Shown one piece after another: positions 8,467-19,810 of a stretch of DNA of 64,000 nt. Under the pieces are notes generated by a model. The model ran no database searches. It was not told the origin of the DNA and was given only the letters and a program-made list of their open reading frames with translations. The position numbers were made by a program, and so were the translations under genes. Source of the DNA: Candidatus Obscuribacter sp. (GTDB lineage Bacteria > Cyanobacteriota > Vampirovibrionia > Obscuribacterales > Obscuribacteraceae); assembly GCA_021772095.1 (NCBI GenBank), contig JADYXR010000151.1, forward strand, positions 62,001 through 126,000, in the 5' to 3' direction. Each line of letters opens with the position of its first letter. Positions within the stretch are counted from its first letter, which is position 1.

Positions 8467-9981
8467 TTAGTCTACTTGACCATTAGTCTTCGGCATCCAG
8501 ATTGTCGCTACTGCACCAGCCAGATAGATCGTCGCCACGGTCGACGCTGCAATCGCGTAGGATCCGCCGAAGATGTTGATCAAGGCACCACTTCCAAGCG
8601 CGGCCACGGCTGCTGCAAGTCTACCGATGTTGTAAGTGAAACCAAATGCGGTGCTACGAATGCGGGCTTCGTAGAGTTCAGGAATGTACATCCACAGAAT
8701 TACAAACGGCAGGTGTGCGAAAAATCCTAACGCTAGAATCCAGAACAGTAGCGGCGTTCCGAAGGTTTTGGTGGTTAAGAACATTCCTGTAGCACAGATG
8801 AATGAAACGAGAAAACTCATCGCCATGCATCGTTTGTAACCGAGTTTGCTAATTACCCATCCGCCTAAAACACCCGATAAAATCATGCCGATGTCTTTGA
8901 GGAACATCGCGTGGCTGCGTTCTGCGACTGCCAGATCGCCGGTTAGTTGGTTGACCCATGCAGGGATCCAGGCGACGACAGCCCACCATGTGATGATCGC
9001 GGTGCCGGAAACTGCCACTATGGCGAGTGTCTTCTTTTTGTTCGTTTCATTGAATAATTCTTTGATTGTTGACAGCAAAGTATGTTCGCTGGCCGCGCCC
9101 GACTCTTTGCGAACGGCGCGTGCTTTTTGAGTGGCGATAAATTGTTTGGGCTCTTTCAGTTTCATTCTTATGTATACGGTCAAGAATGCTGGAGCAATTC
9201 CGGCTACGAAGAGCCAGCGCCAACCGTAGTCACCGAGCCATAAATTGAGACCGGCTGTTAGAAAATATCCAAAACCTAGAGAAGTTGCCATCGCGCTAAC
9301 GGCATGGACGCGGGATTTACCGGGCCAACATTCGGACAAGAGCACGGCGCCGATTCCCATCTCGCCACCGATGCCGGCGCCGACGAGGAATCTGTAAAGA
9401 CCCAGTTCCCACCACGTGCTCGCGGTAGCGCAAAGACCGGTGCAGACCGCGTACAAGATGATGGTAAATGTCAGCACGCGAGCGCGACCGAGATGGTCTG
9501 CTGCCATACCGAATATCATTGCGCCCAGCGCCCAGCCGACCATGAACATCGCGATGATGTATGAGCCGTGCAAACCGACGATGGCGTGCGAGTTTGTGTG
9601 CAATAGATCCGATAAGGCGGGAAACAAAACGATAGCAAAGATCGATGAGTCCATGCCGTCGAAAACTCCGCCCAGCCATGTGGCGAGAAGCGCATGCCAT
9701 CTCGATGGACCGGCATAGTTTGCGTGACCGTTTGATTGATCAGTTGCTGATGCATTCTCGTGTTCTAAAATTTCCGCCTTCAATGATAACGTCTCTGTCT
9801 GTGTCAGGTCGGTCGAAGGCACGGTGTCCATCGGTGTTGGCTCGATCGGCGCGGAAGATGCGTCGAGAGCTATAGGAACTGAATTTGGTTGTTCCATCGA
9901 CTTCGCTTCAGGAGAGGGGATTTCGAGCAGGTTCGGCTCGGCGTCTTTTAGAACGCCCGGCACTAAGGTGGTCAATGACAT
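8467..9981 (-). CDS. Major facilitator superfamily transporter (metabolite:H+ symporter type)
   Basis: The 504-residue protein has about 90 polar N-terminal residues and then twelve predicted membrane helices beginning at WHALLATWLGGVFDGMDSSIFAIVLF. The D-G-x-D/S start of helix 1, the loop 2-3 motif GMAADHLGRARVL and IGAGGEMG-like helix 5 (GAGIGGEMGIGAVLLSECWP) match the carboxylate/sugar-acid symporters such as the NanT and benzoate carriers. The long hydrophilic N-terminus is unusual for that group. The substrate is not identifiable. The ATG is at 9979-9981; the next gene on the same strand ends 85 bases upstream, so they could be co-transcribed. Confidence 0.88.
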   Translation of the reverse strand: MSLTTLVPGVLKDAEPNLLEIPSPEAKSMEQPNSVPIALDASSAPIEPTPMDTVPSTDLTQTETLSLKAEILEHENASATDQSNGHANYAGPSRWHALLATWLGGVFDGMDSSIFAIVLFPALSDLLHTNSHAIVGLHGSYIIAMFMVGWALGAMIFGMAADHLGRARVLTFTIILYAVCTGLCATASTWWELGLYRFLVGAGIGGEMGIGAVLLSECWPGKSRVHAVSAMATSLGFGYFLTAGLNLWLGDYGWRWLFVAGIAPAFLTVYIRMKLKEPKQFIATQKARAVRKESGAASEHTLLSTIKELFNETNKKKTLAIVAVSGTAIITWWAVVAWIPAWVNQLTGDLAVAERSHAMFLKDIGMILSGVLGGWVISKLGYKRCMAMSFLVSFICATGMFLTTKTFGTPLLFWILALGFFAHLPFVILWMYIPELYEARIRSTAFGFTYNIGRLAAAVAALGSGALINIFGGSYAIAASTVATIYLAGAVATIWMPKTNGQVD

Positions 9982-10066
9982 GCGGCCTGGACCTCAGCAG
10001 CGAAACCGCACAATATATCGCACAGGGTTACTTTTGGCTAGGCAGATCGGCTAATCCATGGAGAGG

Positions 10067-10861
10067 CTATCTAAGCGCCTCTCCTCGCTGTTCAAGTTCC
10101 AGCGTAATCACCTTTTTGTCAAACATCAACGCCGTCGGCTCCACCTGCAGCCCGCGCCGAAACGGATAACCGTAAAGTAGAACCAGGCAGATGTTTAAAG
10201 ACAACGTAATGCTCACAAGCGCCGTCATCATCGCTTGCGCTTTGAATTTCTCGAGACCGAAGAAGTAGGTGAAAACAATCGTGATCACAGCTCCTATCAT
10301 CAAAACCGTCGCCATCACGCTGGACAGACCGTACTTCGCGGAAATAATCCGCAGTCGTCGACTGGTGCCGAGTTCGTCCATTGACGAGAGCATTGCTTCC
10401 CACTGAGAAACATTGTTTTGAGTTTTGGGTTCAAACCTGGAGATGACCGCCCATAACTGTCTGATTTCATTGAGTGCTCTGGGGCTGGGCTGGCCGTCCT
10501 TCATTGTTTCCCATTCTTCTTCCAGAACGGCGTCGACGTATCGCAAACAGCCGACGTGAATCTGATGGCGCTCTTTCTGCGGGAAATTGTCCGCTAGAAA
10601 AAATACATTGGCGACGCCGCTGGCTTCTTCTTCGACCAACACCCGGGCCCGGTCGAACTTGGTCAGCGAGTCTACGACGATGAATCCAAGCAGGACTGCG
10701 TACAGAGTACCGATGATTGAAATCAGATAACCGGCGACCTCGTGACAGGCTCTCAAGTCTTCGATAGCGACCCGCTTGCGGACCATATAGAGCCCGACTA
10801 GCGATGCGATGGTCGACAGGGTGATTACGAGAATGGTGATTAAAAACGATTTGATGTCCAT
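10067..10861 (-). CDS. DUF4239-like (bestrophin-type) membrane protein
   Basis: The 264-residue protein has two N-terminal helices (about 5-26 and 44-66) and two C-terminal helices (about 190-212 and 218-240) around a soluble helical middle. The pattern GYLISIIGTLYAVLLGFIVVDS and RLRIISAKYGLSSVMATVLMIGAVITI is typical of DUF4239 proteins, which are compared to bestrophin channels. I chose the ATG at 10859-10861 because GGATG precedes it; another in-frame ATG at 10900 adds 13 residues without a binding site. It is divergent from the TPR gene at 10970. Function is unknown. Confidence 0.75.
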   Translation of the reverse strand: MDIKSFLITILVITLSTIASLVGLYMVRKRVAIEDLRACHEVAGYLISIIGTLYAVLLGFIVVDSLTKFDRARVLVEEEASGVANVFFLADNFPQKERHQIHVGCLRYVDAVLEEEWETMKDGQPSPRALNEIRQLWAVISRFEPKTQNNVSQWEAMLSSMDELGTSRRLRIISAKYGLSSVMATVLMIGAVITIVFTYFFGLEKFKAQAMMTALVSITLSLNICLVLLYGYPFRRGLQVEPTALMFDKKVITLELEQRGEALR

Positions 10862-10969
10862 GGTGCATCCAGGCAAGATTTGAGACAAACATTTTCGCAT
10901 GTTCTAAACGGGTTTGACGGTTGCTCCAAAAGGGCAAACGAACGTTTATAAGGGCACAAAAAGGCGAGC

Positions 10970-12160
10970 ATGGCGACTGCAAAATATCTGCGTAGAATTC
11001 GACGAATGCACGCCGCTCAGGTATTAAACCGATTGACGCTGGCAGCTGTTTTGCTGGCTGGGTACGCCTTGCCACCGGTTTATGCCGCGCTCCCGGACGC
11101 GGCGCTCACGGGTAAGCTCACAGCAGCGAAAGTGCTTCCCAAAGGAGCGACGCATCGTATTGTCAGAGGCGATGGCGATAATCTACGCGTCGAGATTTCT
11201 CATTATCCGACGCTGGACGAGAATACCCAAAAAATTGATGCCCTCTTAATTGCCCGAACGATTTTTCGTGCGGATCCAGGTGGCATCAGTAGCGTGGTCA
11301 CCCGTTTTTCCATTGATTCGGAACCATACACTTATCACGATGTTTTGGTCAGTAACCGAGATATCGTCGGCGCTGATGCGGGTATTCTTGGATCGGATGC
11401 TCTTCTTGCCAGCATCGGTGTTGTGACAATTAAGTCGAATGACAGCGTTGAAGCACGTTTTGCGAAATATTGTCAGGCTGCCGAAAACGCATTGCGCAAA
11501 GAAGACTTTCACGAGAGCGAAAATTTGTTTGCCGTCGCATATCGCGAATCTCCTGATGTTGCCAAAGGCGATGCCAGATACTTCAGTGGTTTAGCCCGCC
11601 TCGCTCAGGCTTACTCTGGACGGCAAGATTCATATGACGAGGAGCGTGTTTACAGAACAATTGTATCTGCACTTCCTGGTCCAGCGGCGCCCGAGGCACT
11701 AAAGGCGGTGCGCGACACGTATGCGTATTATTTCGCCAAAGGCAACTTTCAAAGTGCCGAAAAAGTGGCCAAGGCATTGGTCAGCCTTGGTAGCAAGCCT
11801 GGAGTTGCGCCAACCGAACAGTATGCTTCTGATTTGCAACTTCTGGCGGCATGCCACCGCCGGCAGGGTCAAGCTGCTAGCGCTAGAAAAGAGTACGATG
11901 AAGTATTGCTGATCAAAAAAACGCAGCTTGGTGACAGTCATCCGGCTCTTGGTGAGGTTTTCGAGGGCATCGGCGATTGCTACAACGACGAGAAAAATAC
12001 CCCTTCGGCGTTGGAGTTTTGGAAGAAGGCAAGAGTTTCGTTCGATCATGCAGCCGTCACTAAAGACACCAAACACAGAATTTCCTACGAAACATATCGC
12101 TCGATTATTCACAGAATAAATGAGAAGATAGCTCTAGGTACTCAGAAGAAACGATTTTAG
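10970..12160 (+). CDS. Exported TPR-repeat protein
   Basis: The 396-residue protein has a basic N-terminus and a hydrophobic signal core (LTLAAVLLAGYALPPVYA). A beta-rich domain of about 120 residues follows, then helical TPR-like repeats from about residue 165 (AENALRKEDFHESENLFAVAYRES; AYYFAKGNFQSAEKVAKALVSLG; AACHRRQGQAASARKEYDEVLLIKKTQLGDSHPALGEVFEGIGDCY). The last repeats resemble the kinesin-light-chain type. It probably scaffolds partners in the periplasm. AAGG lies six bases before the ATG. The next gene on this strand starts 172 bases on. I know no named homologue. Confidence 0.75.
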   Translation: MATAKYLRRIRRMHAAQVLNRLTLAAVLLAGYALPPVYAALPDAALTGKLTAAKVLPKGATHRIVRGDGDNLRVEISHYPTLDENTQKIDALLIARTIFRADPGGISSVVTRFSIDSEPYTYHDVLVSNRDIVGADAGILGSDALLASIGVVTIKSNDSVEARFAKYCQAAENALRKEDFHESENLFAVAYRESPDVAKGDARYFSGLARLAQAYSGRQDSYDEERVYRTIVSALPGPAAPEALKAVRDTYAYYFAKGNFQSAEKVAKALVSLGSKPGVAPTEQYASDLQLLAACHRRQGQAASARKEYDEVLLIKKTQLGDSHPALGEVFEGIGDCYNDEKNTPSALEFWKKARVSFDHAAVTKDTKHRISYETYRSIIHRINEKIALGTQKKRF

Positions 12161-12332
12161 TCAGGCACTCGCGCCCGAAAAACAAATCATCCTCGGTTTT
12201 CAATTGTTTCGTAGCCTGTTAGCTACACTCATTCCTTGGAAAAATGTTACCGATCGGCAAGCGGAACCAATGCTATGACTATGTTTAGAGGGTTTTTATA
12301 AACCTGTTCCCTTTCGCTAAACTGTCGAGATT

Positions 12333-13734
12333 GTGAGCATAGTCACGCAACCTACCCATCAAGTCACCGAAAAAAAGAGTAATCGAACGGGTTCCGTTTT
12401 GACTGCCGTGATTTTGATCGCCGCAATCGCAGCGAGCTTCGCATATTTTCAAATGAAGCCGGCCGAGAAAAAGACGCCGAAAAAGCCGGAAGCTCCAGTC
12501 ACCGTCGCGATTGCGCAACGCGCCAATATTCCTGTCGAAATCAAAAGTATTGGCGCAGTGGTGCCGATGAACGCAGTGTCTGTGAAGTCCAGGGTGGGCG
12601 GCAGAATAGTCAAGATTAGTTTCAAGGAAGGCGAAACGGTTAAGAAGAAGGATCTGCTTTTCACCGTCGATCCTCGCCCGCTGAAGGCCGAGTACTCGAT
12701 TAGAGAATCGGAAGTTTTGAAGCAGGAAGCCGTAATTGCGCAGGCCAAAGCGGCGATTGAAAAAGGCAAAGCGGCACTCGAGCAAGTCAAAGCAAACTTG
12801 GCGAGAGACCTGGCGCTGGCTCGACTGGCGGGCAACCGATCAGCAGTCCACTGCTGCCACTGTCAACGCAGGCAAAGCAAACATAGACAACGCCAAAGCT
12901 CAGATAGTCGCCGACCAGGCCAATTTGCGAAACGCAGTGGCGCAACTGGCATCAACCAAAGCGGCGCTGGAAAACGCGCGCGTGCAGCTCAATTACACGA
13001 CGGTTAATTCACCAATCTCCGGTCGCACCGGTAAGATTTTGGTTTTACAGGGCAACAATGTTCGCGCTGACGAAGACATTCTCGTCACCATCAATCAAAT
13101 TGCTCCGATTTTTGTTGAGTTCGCAGTTCCGGCTGAACAGTTTCAAGAAGTGCAAAAATATTTTCACAAAGACCTCTACGCCAGAGTCGACATCGGTGGC
13201 GACAACCTGGTCCGGCAGGGCAAAGTCACGTTTGTCGATAACACCGTAGATAGTACCACTGGTACGGTGAAGATGAAGGCTGTTTTCGACAACGCCGATT
13301 CTGCTTTGTGGCCCGGTAAATTCGTGGATGTGACGCTTACGCTTACGGTTTTGACAAAAGCCGTAGCCGTTCCGACACAATCTGTGCAGATGGGTCAAAA
13401 CGGTCAGTTTGTCTGGGTTGTGAAAGATGGAAAAACCGCTCATATGCAAATTGTAAAAACCGGACCTTCGATCAATGGTCTGACTGCAATAACAAGTGGT
13501 ATCACTGCTGGTGAACAGGTGGTGACCGATGGGCAAATCCAATTAGGCGAAGGTGCTAAAGTAATAATTTCCGGTAGTGCAAGAGAAGCCGCCGCCAGTG
13601 TCGTTGCTGGTTCTGACAAACGGCGTGGACATGGGGACGGCGGCGCTAAAACGAACAGCGCAGAAGACGAGAAAAATCAGAATTCGAAAATCACCGTAGA
13701 CGGGAAGGATCAAAACGCTGGCGGTAAGCCATGA
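12333..13734 (+). pseudogene. RND membrane-fusion (HlyD/AcrA-type) protein, broken by a frameshift
   Basis: The first frame (GTG 12333) gives an N-terminal membrane helix, the first biotinyl-lipoyl half (VPMNAVSVKSRVGGRIVKISFKEGETVKKKDLLFTVDPRPL) and the first hairpin helix, then runs into unrelated sequence after LALARLAG. The second frame carries the rest of the hairpin (STAATVNAGKANIDNAKAQI), the second lipoyl half (NSPISGRTGKILVLQGNNV), the beta-barrel and membrane-proximal domains. The switch falls at about 12828-12840. Compared with typical members about 12-18 residues of the hairpin tip also seem missing, so a short deletion not divisible by three is likely. The pump gene overlaps the end by four bases (ATGA) and is intact. 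A sequencing or assembly error is possible. Confidence 0.8.
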
Positions 13735-16700
13735 GTTTTTCCGACCTGTTTATCAAACGGCCTGTCATGACGACCTTGTTGATGTTGGGCTTAGTTCTTG
13801 CCGGCGCGATTGGCTTCACTCAGCTTCCAGTTAACGATCTTCCGAGCATAGACTTCCCGACGATTTCGGTATCGGCGAGTTTGCCTGGTGCCAATCCCGA
13901 GACTATGGCCAACGCCATTGCAGCACCGCTGGAGCGGCAGTTCTCCTCCGTGTCCGGAATCACTTCGATGAACTCGAGCAGCACCTTGGGCAGCACCTCA
14001 ATCACGTTGCAGTTCGATCTGGCGCGCGATATCGATGCCGCCGCGCAGGATGTGCAGACAGCGATTGCCGCCGCCTCTCGCACCTTGCCACCAATGCCGA
14101 CACCACCGACATACAGAAGGGTTAATCCGGCTGATTCTCCAATTTTGTTTCTGTCGCTAAGTTCTGATTCATTGCCGTTGTACAAAGTCAGTGAGTACGC
14201 GGAAACTACTGTCGGACAGCGCCTCTCCATGATCAGCGGTGTGGCGCAAGTCAGCGTTTATGGCTCGCAAAAATATGCCGTTCGCGTAGAACTGGATCCC
14301 GATGCGCTCACTTCCAGAAATGTGAGCTACGACGAAATCCGAGCAGCGATCGAAACCGGTAACGTTAACGTACCTGCAGGTACGCTTTATGGGCCTCATT
14401 CGGCGTTCATGTTAAAAACAAATGGACAGCTGACCGGAGCAGATCAATTCGCCAATTTATTAGTGGCATATCGAAACGGATCTTCCGTGCGATTGTCCGA
14501 ACTGGGCAAAATTAGTGACAGCGTTGAAAACGATAAAGTTGCCAGCTGGTATAACGGCAAACGCGCCATAGTCCTCGCTATTCAGCGTCAGCCGGGAACC
14601 AACACCGTTCAAATCGTCGACGCGATCAAAGAAATTTTGCCGGAATTGCGAAATCAAATTCCGGGATCCGTCAGTATGGATGTTCTCTACGATCGAACCA
14701 CATCGATTCGCGCGTCGATCGAGGAAGTTGAATTCACGCTTTGCTTAACCATTGGGCTTGTCGTGGGCGTTATCTTCGTCTTCCTGCGCAATGTTCCGGC
14801 TACGATCATTCCGAGTTTGGCTCTGCCAACCTCTATTATCGGAACATTCGCTGCGATGTATTTGCTCGGCTATAGTTTGAATAACTTGACGCTGATGGCG
14901 TTGACGTTGTCTGTCGGATTCGTGGTCGATGATGCGGTCGTCGTGCTGGAAAACATCGTCCGGCATATTGAGATGGGCGTCCTGCCGTTTCAAGCAGCGC
15001 TAACCGCCACCCGTGAAATCGGTTTCACCGTAATCAGTATGACACTGTCCCTGGTGGCAGTATTTCTACCCGTCCTACTTATGCAGGGAATCGTCGGACG
15101 CTTGTTCAACGAATTTGCAATCACAATTTCAATCGCCATTATGATTTCAGGCTTCGTCTCGCTGTCACTGACTGCGATGCTATCCAGTCGCTGGCTGAAA
15201 GCCGGTCACGACTCACAGCATGGTTTCCTCGCCGGTATGGAAAAGCTCTGGGACTGGCTCGCGCATCAATATGATAGATCGCTGCAGGTTTCACTTCGAC
15301 ACCCAAACATGGTTCTTCTTAGTTTGGTCCTCGCCATTGCAGCGACCGCGTATCTGTTCACCATTGTGCCTAAAGGCTTCATGCCCACTGATGATACCGG
15401 GATGATTCAAGGCTCGACGGAAGGCGCCCAGGATATCTCGTTCGACTCCATCAGCGAACACCAGAAAGCGGTCGCATCGATAGTGCGGGCGCATCCTGAT
15501 GTCGAAGGCGTCATGTCCAGCGTTGGTGGTTCTACGTCTAACGCTGGTCGCATGATAATTTCACTGAAGCCCTTTCACGAACGTAATAAAAAAGCAGATG
15601 ATATTGCCAAAGAACTGAAACCGCAACTGGCAAAAGTGCCGGGGATCAAGTCGTTCCTGCAAATTCCACCAAGTATTAGAATTGGCGGTCAAAGTTCCAA
15701 AAGTTTGTATCAGGTCACACTCACTTCTCCTGATACGAAGCTACTTTATCGAGCCACCGATACGCTAGTGAAAAAGTTGCAGGAAAACTCTGACTTGCAA
15801 GATGTCACCTCGGATGTACTGTCCGGGACGCCACAGGTTGACATTAAGGTGAACAGGGACCTTGCCGCCACACTTGGTATCACTCAGAATCGGGTTGAGC
15901 AAACTCTCGCTAACGCATACGGTCAAAGGCAGATTTCAACTATCTACGCACCATCAAATCAATACCGCGTTGTGATGGGTCTGGCGCCTCAGTTTCAGCG
16001 GGATCCTCTTCAACTCGCTAAATTGTATGTTCGCTCTGATAACGGCAAGATGGTACCACTCAAAGAAATTGCCGAATTGACCCGCAGTGTAGGACCACTG
16101 GTCATAAACCACCTTGGGCAGTTTCCTTCCACCACGGTGTCGTTCAATTTAAGACCTGGTTATTCCATCGGGCAAGCCGTCGAGGTCGTAAACAAAGTTG
16201 CAAAAGAAGTTGTGCCACCACAAGTAACCGCCAGTTTCCAGGGGCAGGCTCAGGCTTTCCAGCAATCGTTCGGCAATATGGGTTTCTTATTGCTGCTCGC
16301 GACGCTGATCATTTATGTCATTCTCGGAATGCTCTACGAGAGTTTCGTCCATCCGATCACTATCTTGTCAGGCTTACCGGCAGCCGGTCTCGGCGGTCTA
16401 GGCATGCTTCTTATTTGCCAAACGGATCTGAATATTTATGGTTTCCTCGGGCTGATCTTGCTGATTGGTATCGTCAAGAAAAACGCAATCATGATGATCG
16501 ATTTTTCGCTTGAGGCTGAACGCGAACACGGCACACCGCCTGCAGAGGCGATCTACCAGGCTTGTCTTGTGCGTTTCCGACCAATCATGATGACGACCAT
16601 GGCAGCTCTCATGGGCACGCTCCCCATCGCCATCGGCATGGGCGCAGGAGCCGACACCAGGCGCTCACTCGGCTTAGTTGTCGTCGGCGGCTTGCTGGTA

Positions 16701-16835
16701 TCGCAAGTTCTAACTCTTTACGTCACACCCGTCGTCTACATCTGGCTCGATAAGCTTCAACGACGCTGGACCAACAAGCAAACGACTCCACCATCGCTTC
16801 CTGCCAAGCAACATACCGGCGCTCAAACCGATTGA
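13731..16835 (+). CDS. RND multidrug efflux pump, HAE1 family (AcrB/MdtB-like)
   Basis: This 1034-residue inner-membrane trimer subunit would export hydrophobic compounds using the proton gradient. It starts with the family sequence FIKRPVMTTLLMLGLVLAGAIGFTQLPVNDLP, has the proton-relay aspartates in helix 4 (VGFVVDDAVVVLENIVRH), the helix 6 and loop region, PKGFMPTDDTGMI before the second porter half, and GIVKKNAIMMIDF in helix 10. The length is normal. It overlaps the membrane-fusion gene by four bases, so the two form one unit. No outer-membrane TolC partner is found nearby. Because the fusion protein is frameshifted, the pump may be orphaned or may borrow another partner. Confidence 0.95.
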   Translation: MSFSDLFIKRPVMTTLLMLGLVLAGAIGFTQLPVNDLPSIDFPTISVSASLPGANPETMANAIAAPLERQFSSVSGITSMNSSSTLGSTSITLQFDLARDIDAAAQDVQTAIAAASRTLPPMPTPPTYRRVNPADSPILFLSLSSDSLPLYKVSEYAETTVGQRLSMISGVAQVSVYGSQKYAVRVELDPDALTSRNVSYDEIRAAIETGNVNVPAGTLYGPHSAFMLKTNGQLTGADQFANLLVAYRNGSSVRLSELGKISDSVENDKVASWYNGKRAIVLAIQRQPGTNTVQIVDAIKEILPELRNQIPGSVSMDVLYDRTTSIRASIEEVEFTLCLTIGLVVGVIFVFLRNVPATIIPSLALPTSIIGTFAAMYLLGYSLNNLTLMALTLSVGFVVDDAVVVLENIVRHIEMGVLPFQAALTATREIGFTVISMTLSLVAVFLPVLLMQGIVGRLFNEFAITISIAIMISGFVSLSLTAMLSSRWLKAGHDSQHGFLAGMEKLWDWLAHQYDRSLQVSLRHPNMVLLSLVLAIAATAYLFTIVPKGFMPTDDTGMIQGSTEGAQDISFDSISEHQKAVASIVRAHPDVEGVMSSVGGSTSNAGRMIISLKPFHERNKKADDIAKELKPQLAKVPGIKSFLQIPPSIRIGGQSSKSLYQVTLTSPDTKLLYRATDTLVKKLQENSDLQDVTSDVLSGTPQVDIKVNRDLAATLGITQNRVEQTLANAYGQRQISTIYAPSNQYRVVMGLAPQFQRDPLQLAKLYVRSDNGKMVPLKEIAELTRSVGPLVINHLGQFPSTTVSFNLRPGYSIGQAVEVVNKVAKEVVPPQVTASFQGQAQAFQQSFGNMGFLLLLATLIIYVILGMLYESFVHPITILSGLPAAGLGGLGMLLICQTDLNIYGFLGLILLIGIVKKNAIMMIDFSLEAEREHGTPPAEAIYQACLVRFRPIMMTTMAALMGTLPIAIGMGAGADTRRSLGLVVVGGLLVSQVLTLYVTPVVYIWLDKLQRRWTNKQTTPPSLPAKQHTGAQTD

Positions 16836-16988
16836 GATTTGACGCTGCTGACGGTTGAGAGACCTGCCGGATGGACCGTGATTCCGTCAGGCTATGGCGG
16901 CATTGGGTATTCACGTTCTCAAAGAAATCCGGCATGCGAAATACTGCCTCCATGAAAGAAAACATCCTTGGTTTCAAAATCGCGGTGA

Positions 16989-19628
16989 TTAAACCGTGAC
17001 CAACGCGCCTTCTTTCTTGAAGGTGAGCTTCTCGTCATCCTGTTTTGCGTCGACGAGAATGATGTCGCCATCCACAAAATCTCCTTTCAAAATATGCAGT
17101 GAAAGTGGATTCTCGATTTCTTTCTGAATCAATCTCTTCAACGGACGCGCACCATACAGTGGCTCGTAGCTGTTGTCGGCAAGCCAATCTTGAGCGGTTT
17201 CCGAAACAACCAGTTGGAGTTTTCGATCCTCGAGGCGACGGTTGAGAAACATAAGTTGAATGTCGACGATCTTTTTGAGTTCGTCTTTTGTCAGCGCATG
17301 GAACACAACTGTCTCATCGATTCTGTTTAAGAACTCTGGACGGAAATGCTGGCGCAGGGAGGATAACACCTGGTCTTTCATCGCTTCATAGCCACTGTCG
17401 CCTTCGATGGCCGAGTTAACTTGATAGTCGAGGATGTGTTTCGATCCGATGTTCGACGTCATGATAATCACAGTGTTTTTAAAGTCGACTTGTCGGCCTT
17501 TGGAGTCGGTCAAGTGTCCTTCGTCCAAAACTTGAAGCATGACGTTGAAGACGTCGGGGTGCGCTTTTTCGACTTCGTCGAAGAGCACGCAAGCGTATGC
17601 TTTGCGTCGAACTGCTTCAGTCAGTTGACCGCCTTCATCGAAGCCGATATATCCCGGAGGAGCACCGATCAGTCTTGCCACCGTGTGCTTCTCTTGATAC
17701 TCGGACATGTCGATTCGAACGATCGCGTTGTCGTCGTCGAAAAGGAACTCAGCAAGCGCTTTTGCGAGTTCTGTCTTACCCACACCAGTAGGTCCGAGGA
17801 AGAGGAACGAACCAATCGGTCGCTTCGGATCTTTCATACCGGCGCGTGCTCGACGCACCGCATCAGCCACCACCTGAATGGCTTCGTCCTGGCCTATCAC
17901 ACGCTGGTGCAAGTGATTTTCCAGCTTGAGAAGTTTTTGAACCTCGCCCTCGAGCAGCTTGGATACAGGGATTCCGGTCCACTTGCCGACGATATCCGCG
18001 ATATCTTCTTCGCCGATTTCTTCTTTGAGAAGACGCGTGCGAGTTTTACTTCCGTCTTTGGCGAGATGTTCCTTCAATTCTTTTTCGAGTTCGATTAAAC
18101 GTCCGAATTTCAATTCGGCAGCTTTCTGCAAATCGGTTGCTCGTTCTGCTTGCTCGATATGAATTTTGGTTTCTTCGATTTCGCCTTTGATCTTTTGTAT
18201 TTTGTTGACGCTTTCCTTCTCGGACAGCCATTGTGCACGAAGCGCGTCGGCTCGTTCTCTGAATTCGGAAAGATCTTTTTCAAGTTTTTCGAGACGATCT
18301 CTTGAAGCTTGATCGGTTTCTTTTTTCAGGGCTTCGCGTTCGATCTCCAGCTGAATTTTTTTGCGTTCCAATTCGTCCAGTTCGCTAGGCATCGAATCGA
18401 TCTCAATCCGCATTTTTGCAGCCGATTCGTCGACTAAGTCGATGGCTTTGTCGGGCAGAAAGCGGTCGGTGATATAGCGATCAGCAAGCACCGCAGCCGA
18501 TACCAGTGCCGAGTCTTTGATTCGAACGCCGTGGTGAACTTCATACCGTTCTTTCAAACCACGAAGGATAGAAATGGTTTCTTCCACACCTGGTTCATCG
18601 ACATTGACCGTTTGGAAACGCCGTTCCAGAGCCGGATCTTTCTCGACGTGTTTTCTGTACTCATCGATAGTGGTGGCACCGATACAATGCAGTTCGCCGC
18701 GAGCCAGAGGTGGCTTCAGCAAGTTGCCGGCATCCATGCCGCCATCGCCGGATGAACCAGCGCCGACTACCGTATGAATTTCGTCGATGAACAAAATGAT
18801 TTGTCCTGCCGAATCGAGAACTTCTTTGAGAACCGCTTTGAGACGCTCCTCGAACTCGCCTCGATACTTGGCGCCGGCGATTAAAGAACCCATGTCCAGC
18901 GCAATCAGTTTCTTCTTCTTCAAACCCTCAGGCACATCGCCCTTGGTGATCCGTGTAGCAAGACCCTCAACAATAGCGGTTTTACCAACACCAGGCTCAC
19001 CGACCAGGCAGGGATTGTTTTTCGTACGTCGAGAGAGGACCTGCATGACGCGCCGGATTTCATCGTCTCGTCCGATCACCGGATCGAGTTTTCCTTTGGC
19101 GGCCATTTCGGTAAGGTCGCGGCCATACCGTTTCAAAGCCTGATACGTGGCTTCGGGATCCTGGCTGGTCACCTGCTGATTTCCTCGAATTTCGTTTAGT
19201 TGCTCTAAAATTCGGTCTTTTGTTATGCCATGTTGCTTCAAAATCGTTCCAGTTTGACCCTTACCAGGATCACAAAGCGCGATAAGCAAGTGCTCCACGC
19301 TGATGTACTGGTCCTTCATCTTCTCTGCTTCGCGAGCAGCGAATTCGAGCAGTTGCATGAGCTTGGTCGAAACGTGCAGCTCGTCCTTCTGCATGTTGAC
19401 CGCGCTGCCCTTGGGCTGACTGGCTAAATATTTTTCCAGATCGTCAGCTACCGCCGAGGGCTTGCCGTCGAGCGTTTCCAGGATGGTGGGAGTGAGGCCA
19501 TCTTTCTGGTTGATCATCGAAAGGAGCAAGTGTTCTGGCGAAACTTGGCTATGACCGAATTTGGTGAGAACGGCTCTCGTCTCGGTAATGGCTTCTTGCG
19601 CTTTGTTTGTAAATCGATCTAAATTCAT
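16989..19628 (-). CDS. clpB: ClpB disaggregase (Hsp100)
   Basis: ClpB is a hexameric AAA+ unfoldase that rescues aggregated proteins together with DnaK and DnaJ. The 879-residue protein has two Clp-N repeats ([28 protein letters not shown]), the first nucleotide domain (GEPGVGKTA, then LFIDEIHT), the ClpB-specific coiled-coil M-domain (about 410-530), and the second nucleotide domain ([30 protein letters not shown]). No ClpP-binding tripeptide loop is evident, as expected. The ATG has GGAG upstream. No CIRCE-type heat-shock element was found in the 182-base spacer to the divergent J-domain gene, but that pairing suggests shared control. Confidence 0.97.
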   Translation of the reverse strand: MNLDRFTNKAQEAITETRAVLTKFGHSQVSPEHLLLSMINQKDGLTPTILETLDGKPSAVADDLEKYLASQPKGSAVNMQKDELHVSTKLMQLLEFAAREAEKMKDQYISVEHLLIALCDPGKGQTGTILKQHGITKDRILEQLNEIRGNQQVTSQDPEATYQALKRYGRDLTEMAAKGKLDPVIGRDDEIRRVMQVLSRRTKNNPCLVGEPGVGKTAIVEGLATRITKGDVPEGLKKKKLIALDMGSLIAGAKYRGEFEERLKAVLKEVLDSAGQIILFIDEIHTVVGAGSSGDGGMDAGNLLKPPLARGELHCIGATTIDEYRKHVEKDPALERRFQTVNVDEPGVEETISILRGLKERYEVHHGVRIKDSALVSAAVLADRYITDRFLPDKAIDLVDESAAKMRIEIDSMPSELDELERKKIQLEIEREALKKETDQASRDRLEKLEKDLSEFRERADALRAQWLSEKESVNKIQKIKGEIEETKIHIEQAERATDLQKAAELKFGRLIELEKELKEHLAKDGSKTRTRLLKEEIGEEDIADIVGKWTGIPVSKLLEGEVQKLLKLENHLHQRVIGQDEAIQVVADAVRRARAGMKDPKRPIGSFLFLGPTGVGKTELAKALAEFLFDDDNAIVRIDMSEYQEKHTVARLIGAPPGYIGFDEGGQLTEAVRRKAYACVLFDEVEKAHPDVFNVMLQVLDEGHLTDSKGRQVDFKNTVIIMTSNIGSKHILDYQVNSAIEGDSGYEAMKDQVLSSLRQHFRPEFLNRIDETVVFHALTKDELKKIVDIQLMFLNRRLEDRKLQLVVSETAQDWLADNSYEPLYGARPLKRLIQKEIENPLSLHILKGDFVDGDIILVDAKQDDEKLTFKKEGALVTV

Positions 19629-19810
19629 GAAACTCCATCGGGCGGATGCCCAAACTGCGTGTCTCCACGTGGCGACTACTCGAGTCTTCCTAAAAGAAAT
19701 TATGGGCGAGTCAGATTACTCAGGCCTAATAAGTCTACAATTTCTTTATAAGTCTGCGTTTTTGTCGACCGAATCCGTAAAATGAGATTGAGGTCTAGCA
19801 ACACGTATAA

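Noticed and set aside
17421..18098. 225-codon frame antisense to clpB
   Set aside because: Mirror of clpB codon bias; clpB is certain.
19629..19810. Possible CIRCE heat-shock element before clpB
   Set aside because: No TTAGCACTC-N9-GAGTGCTAA match in the spacer.
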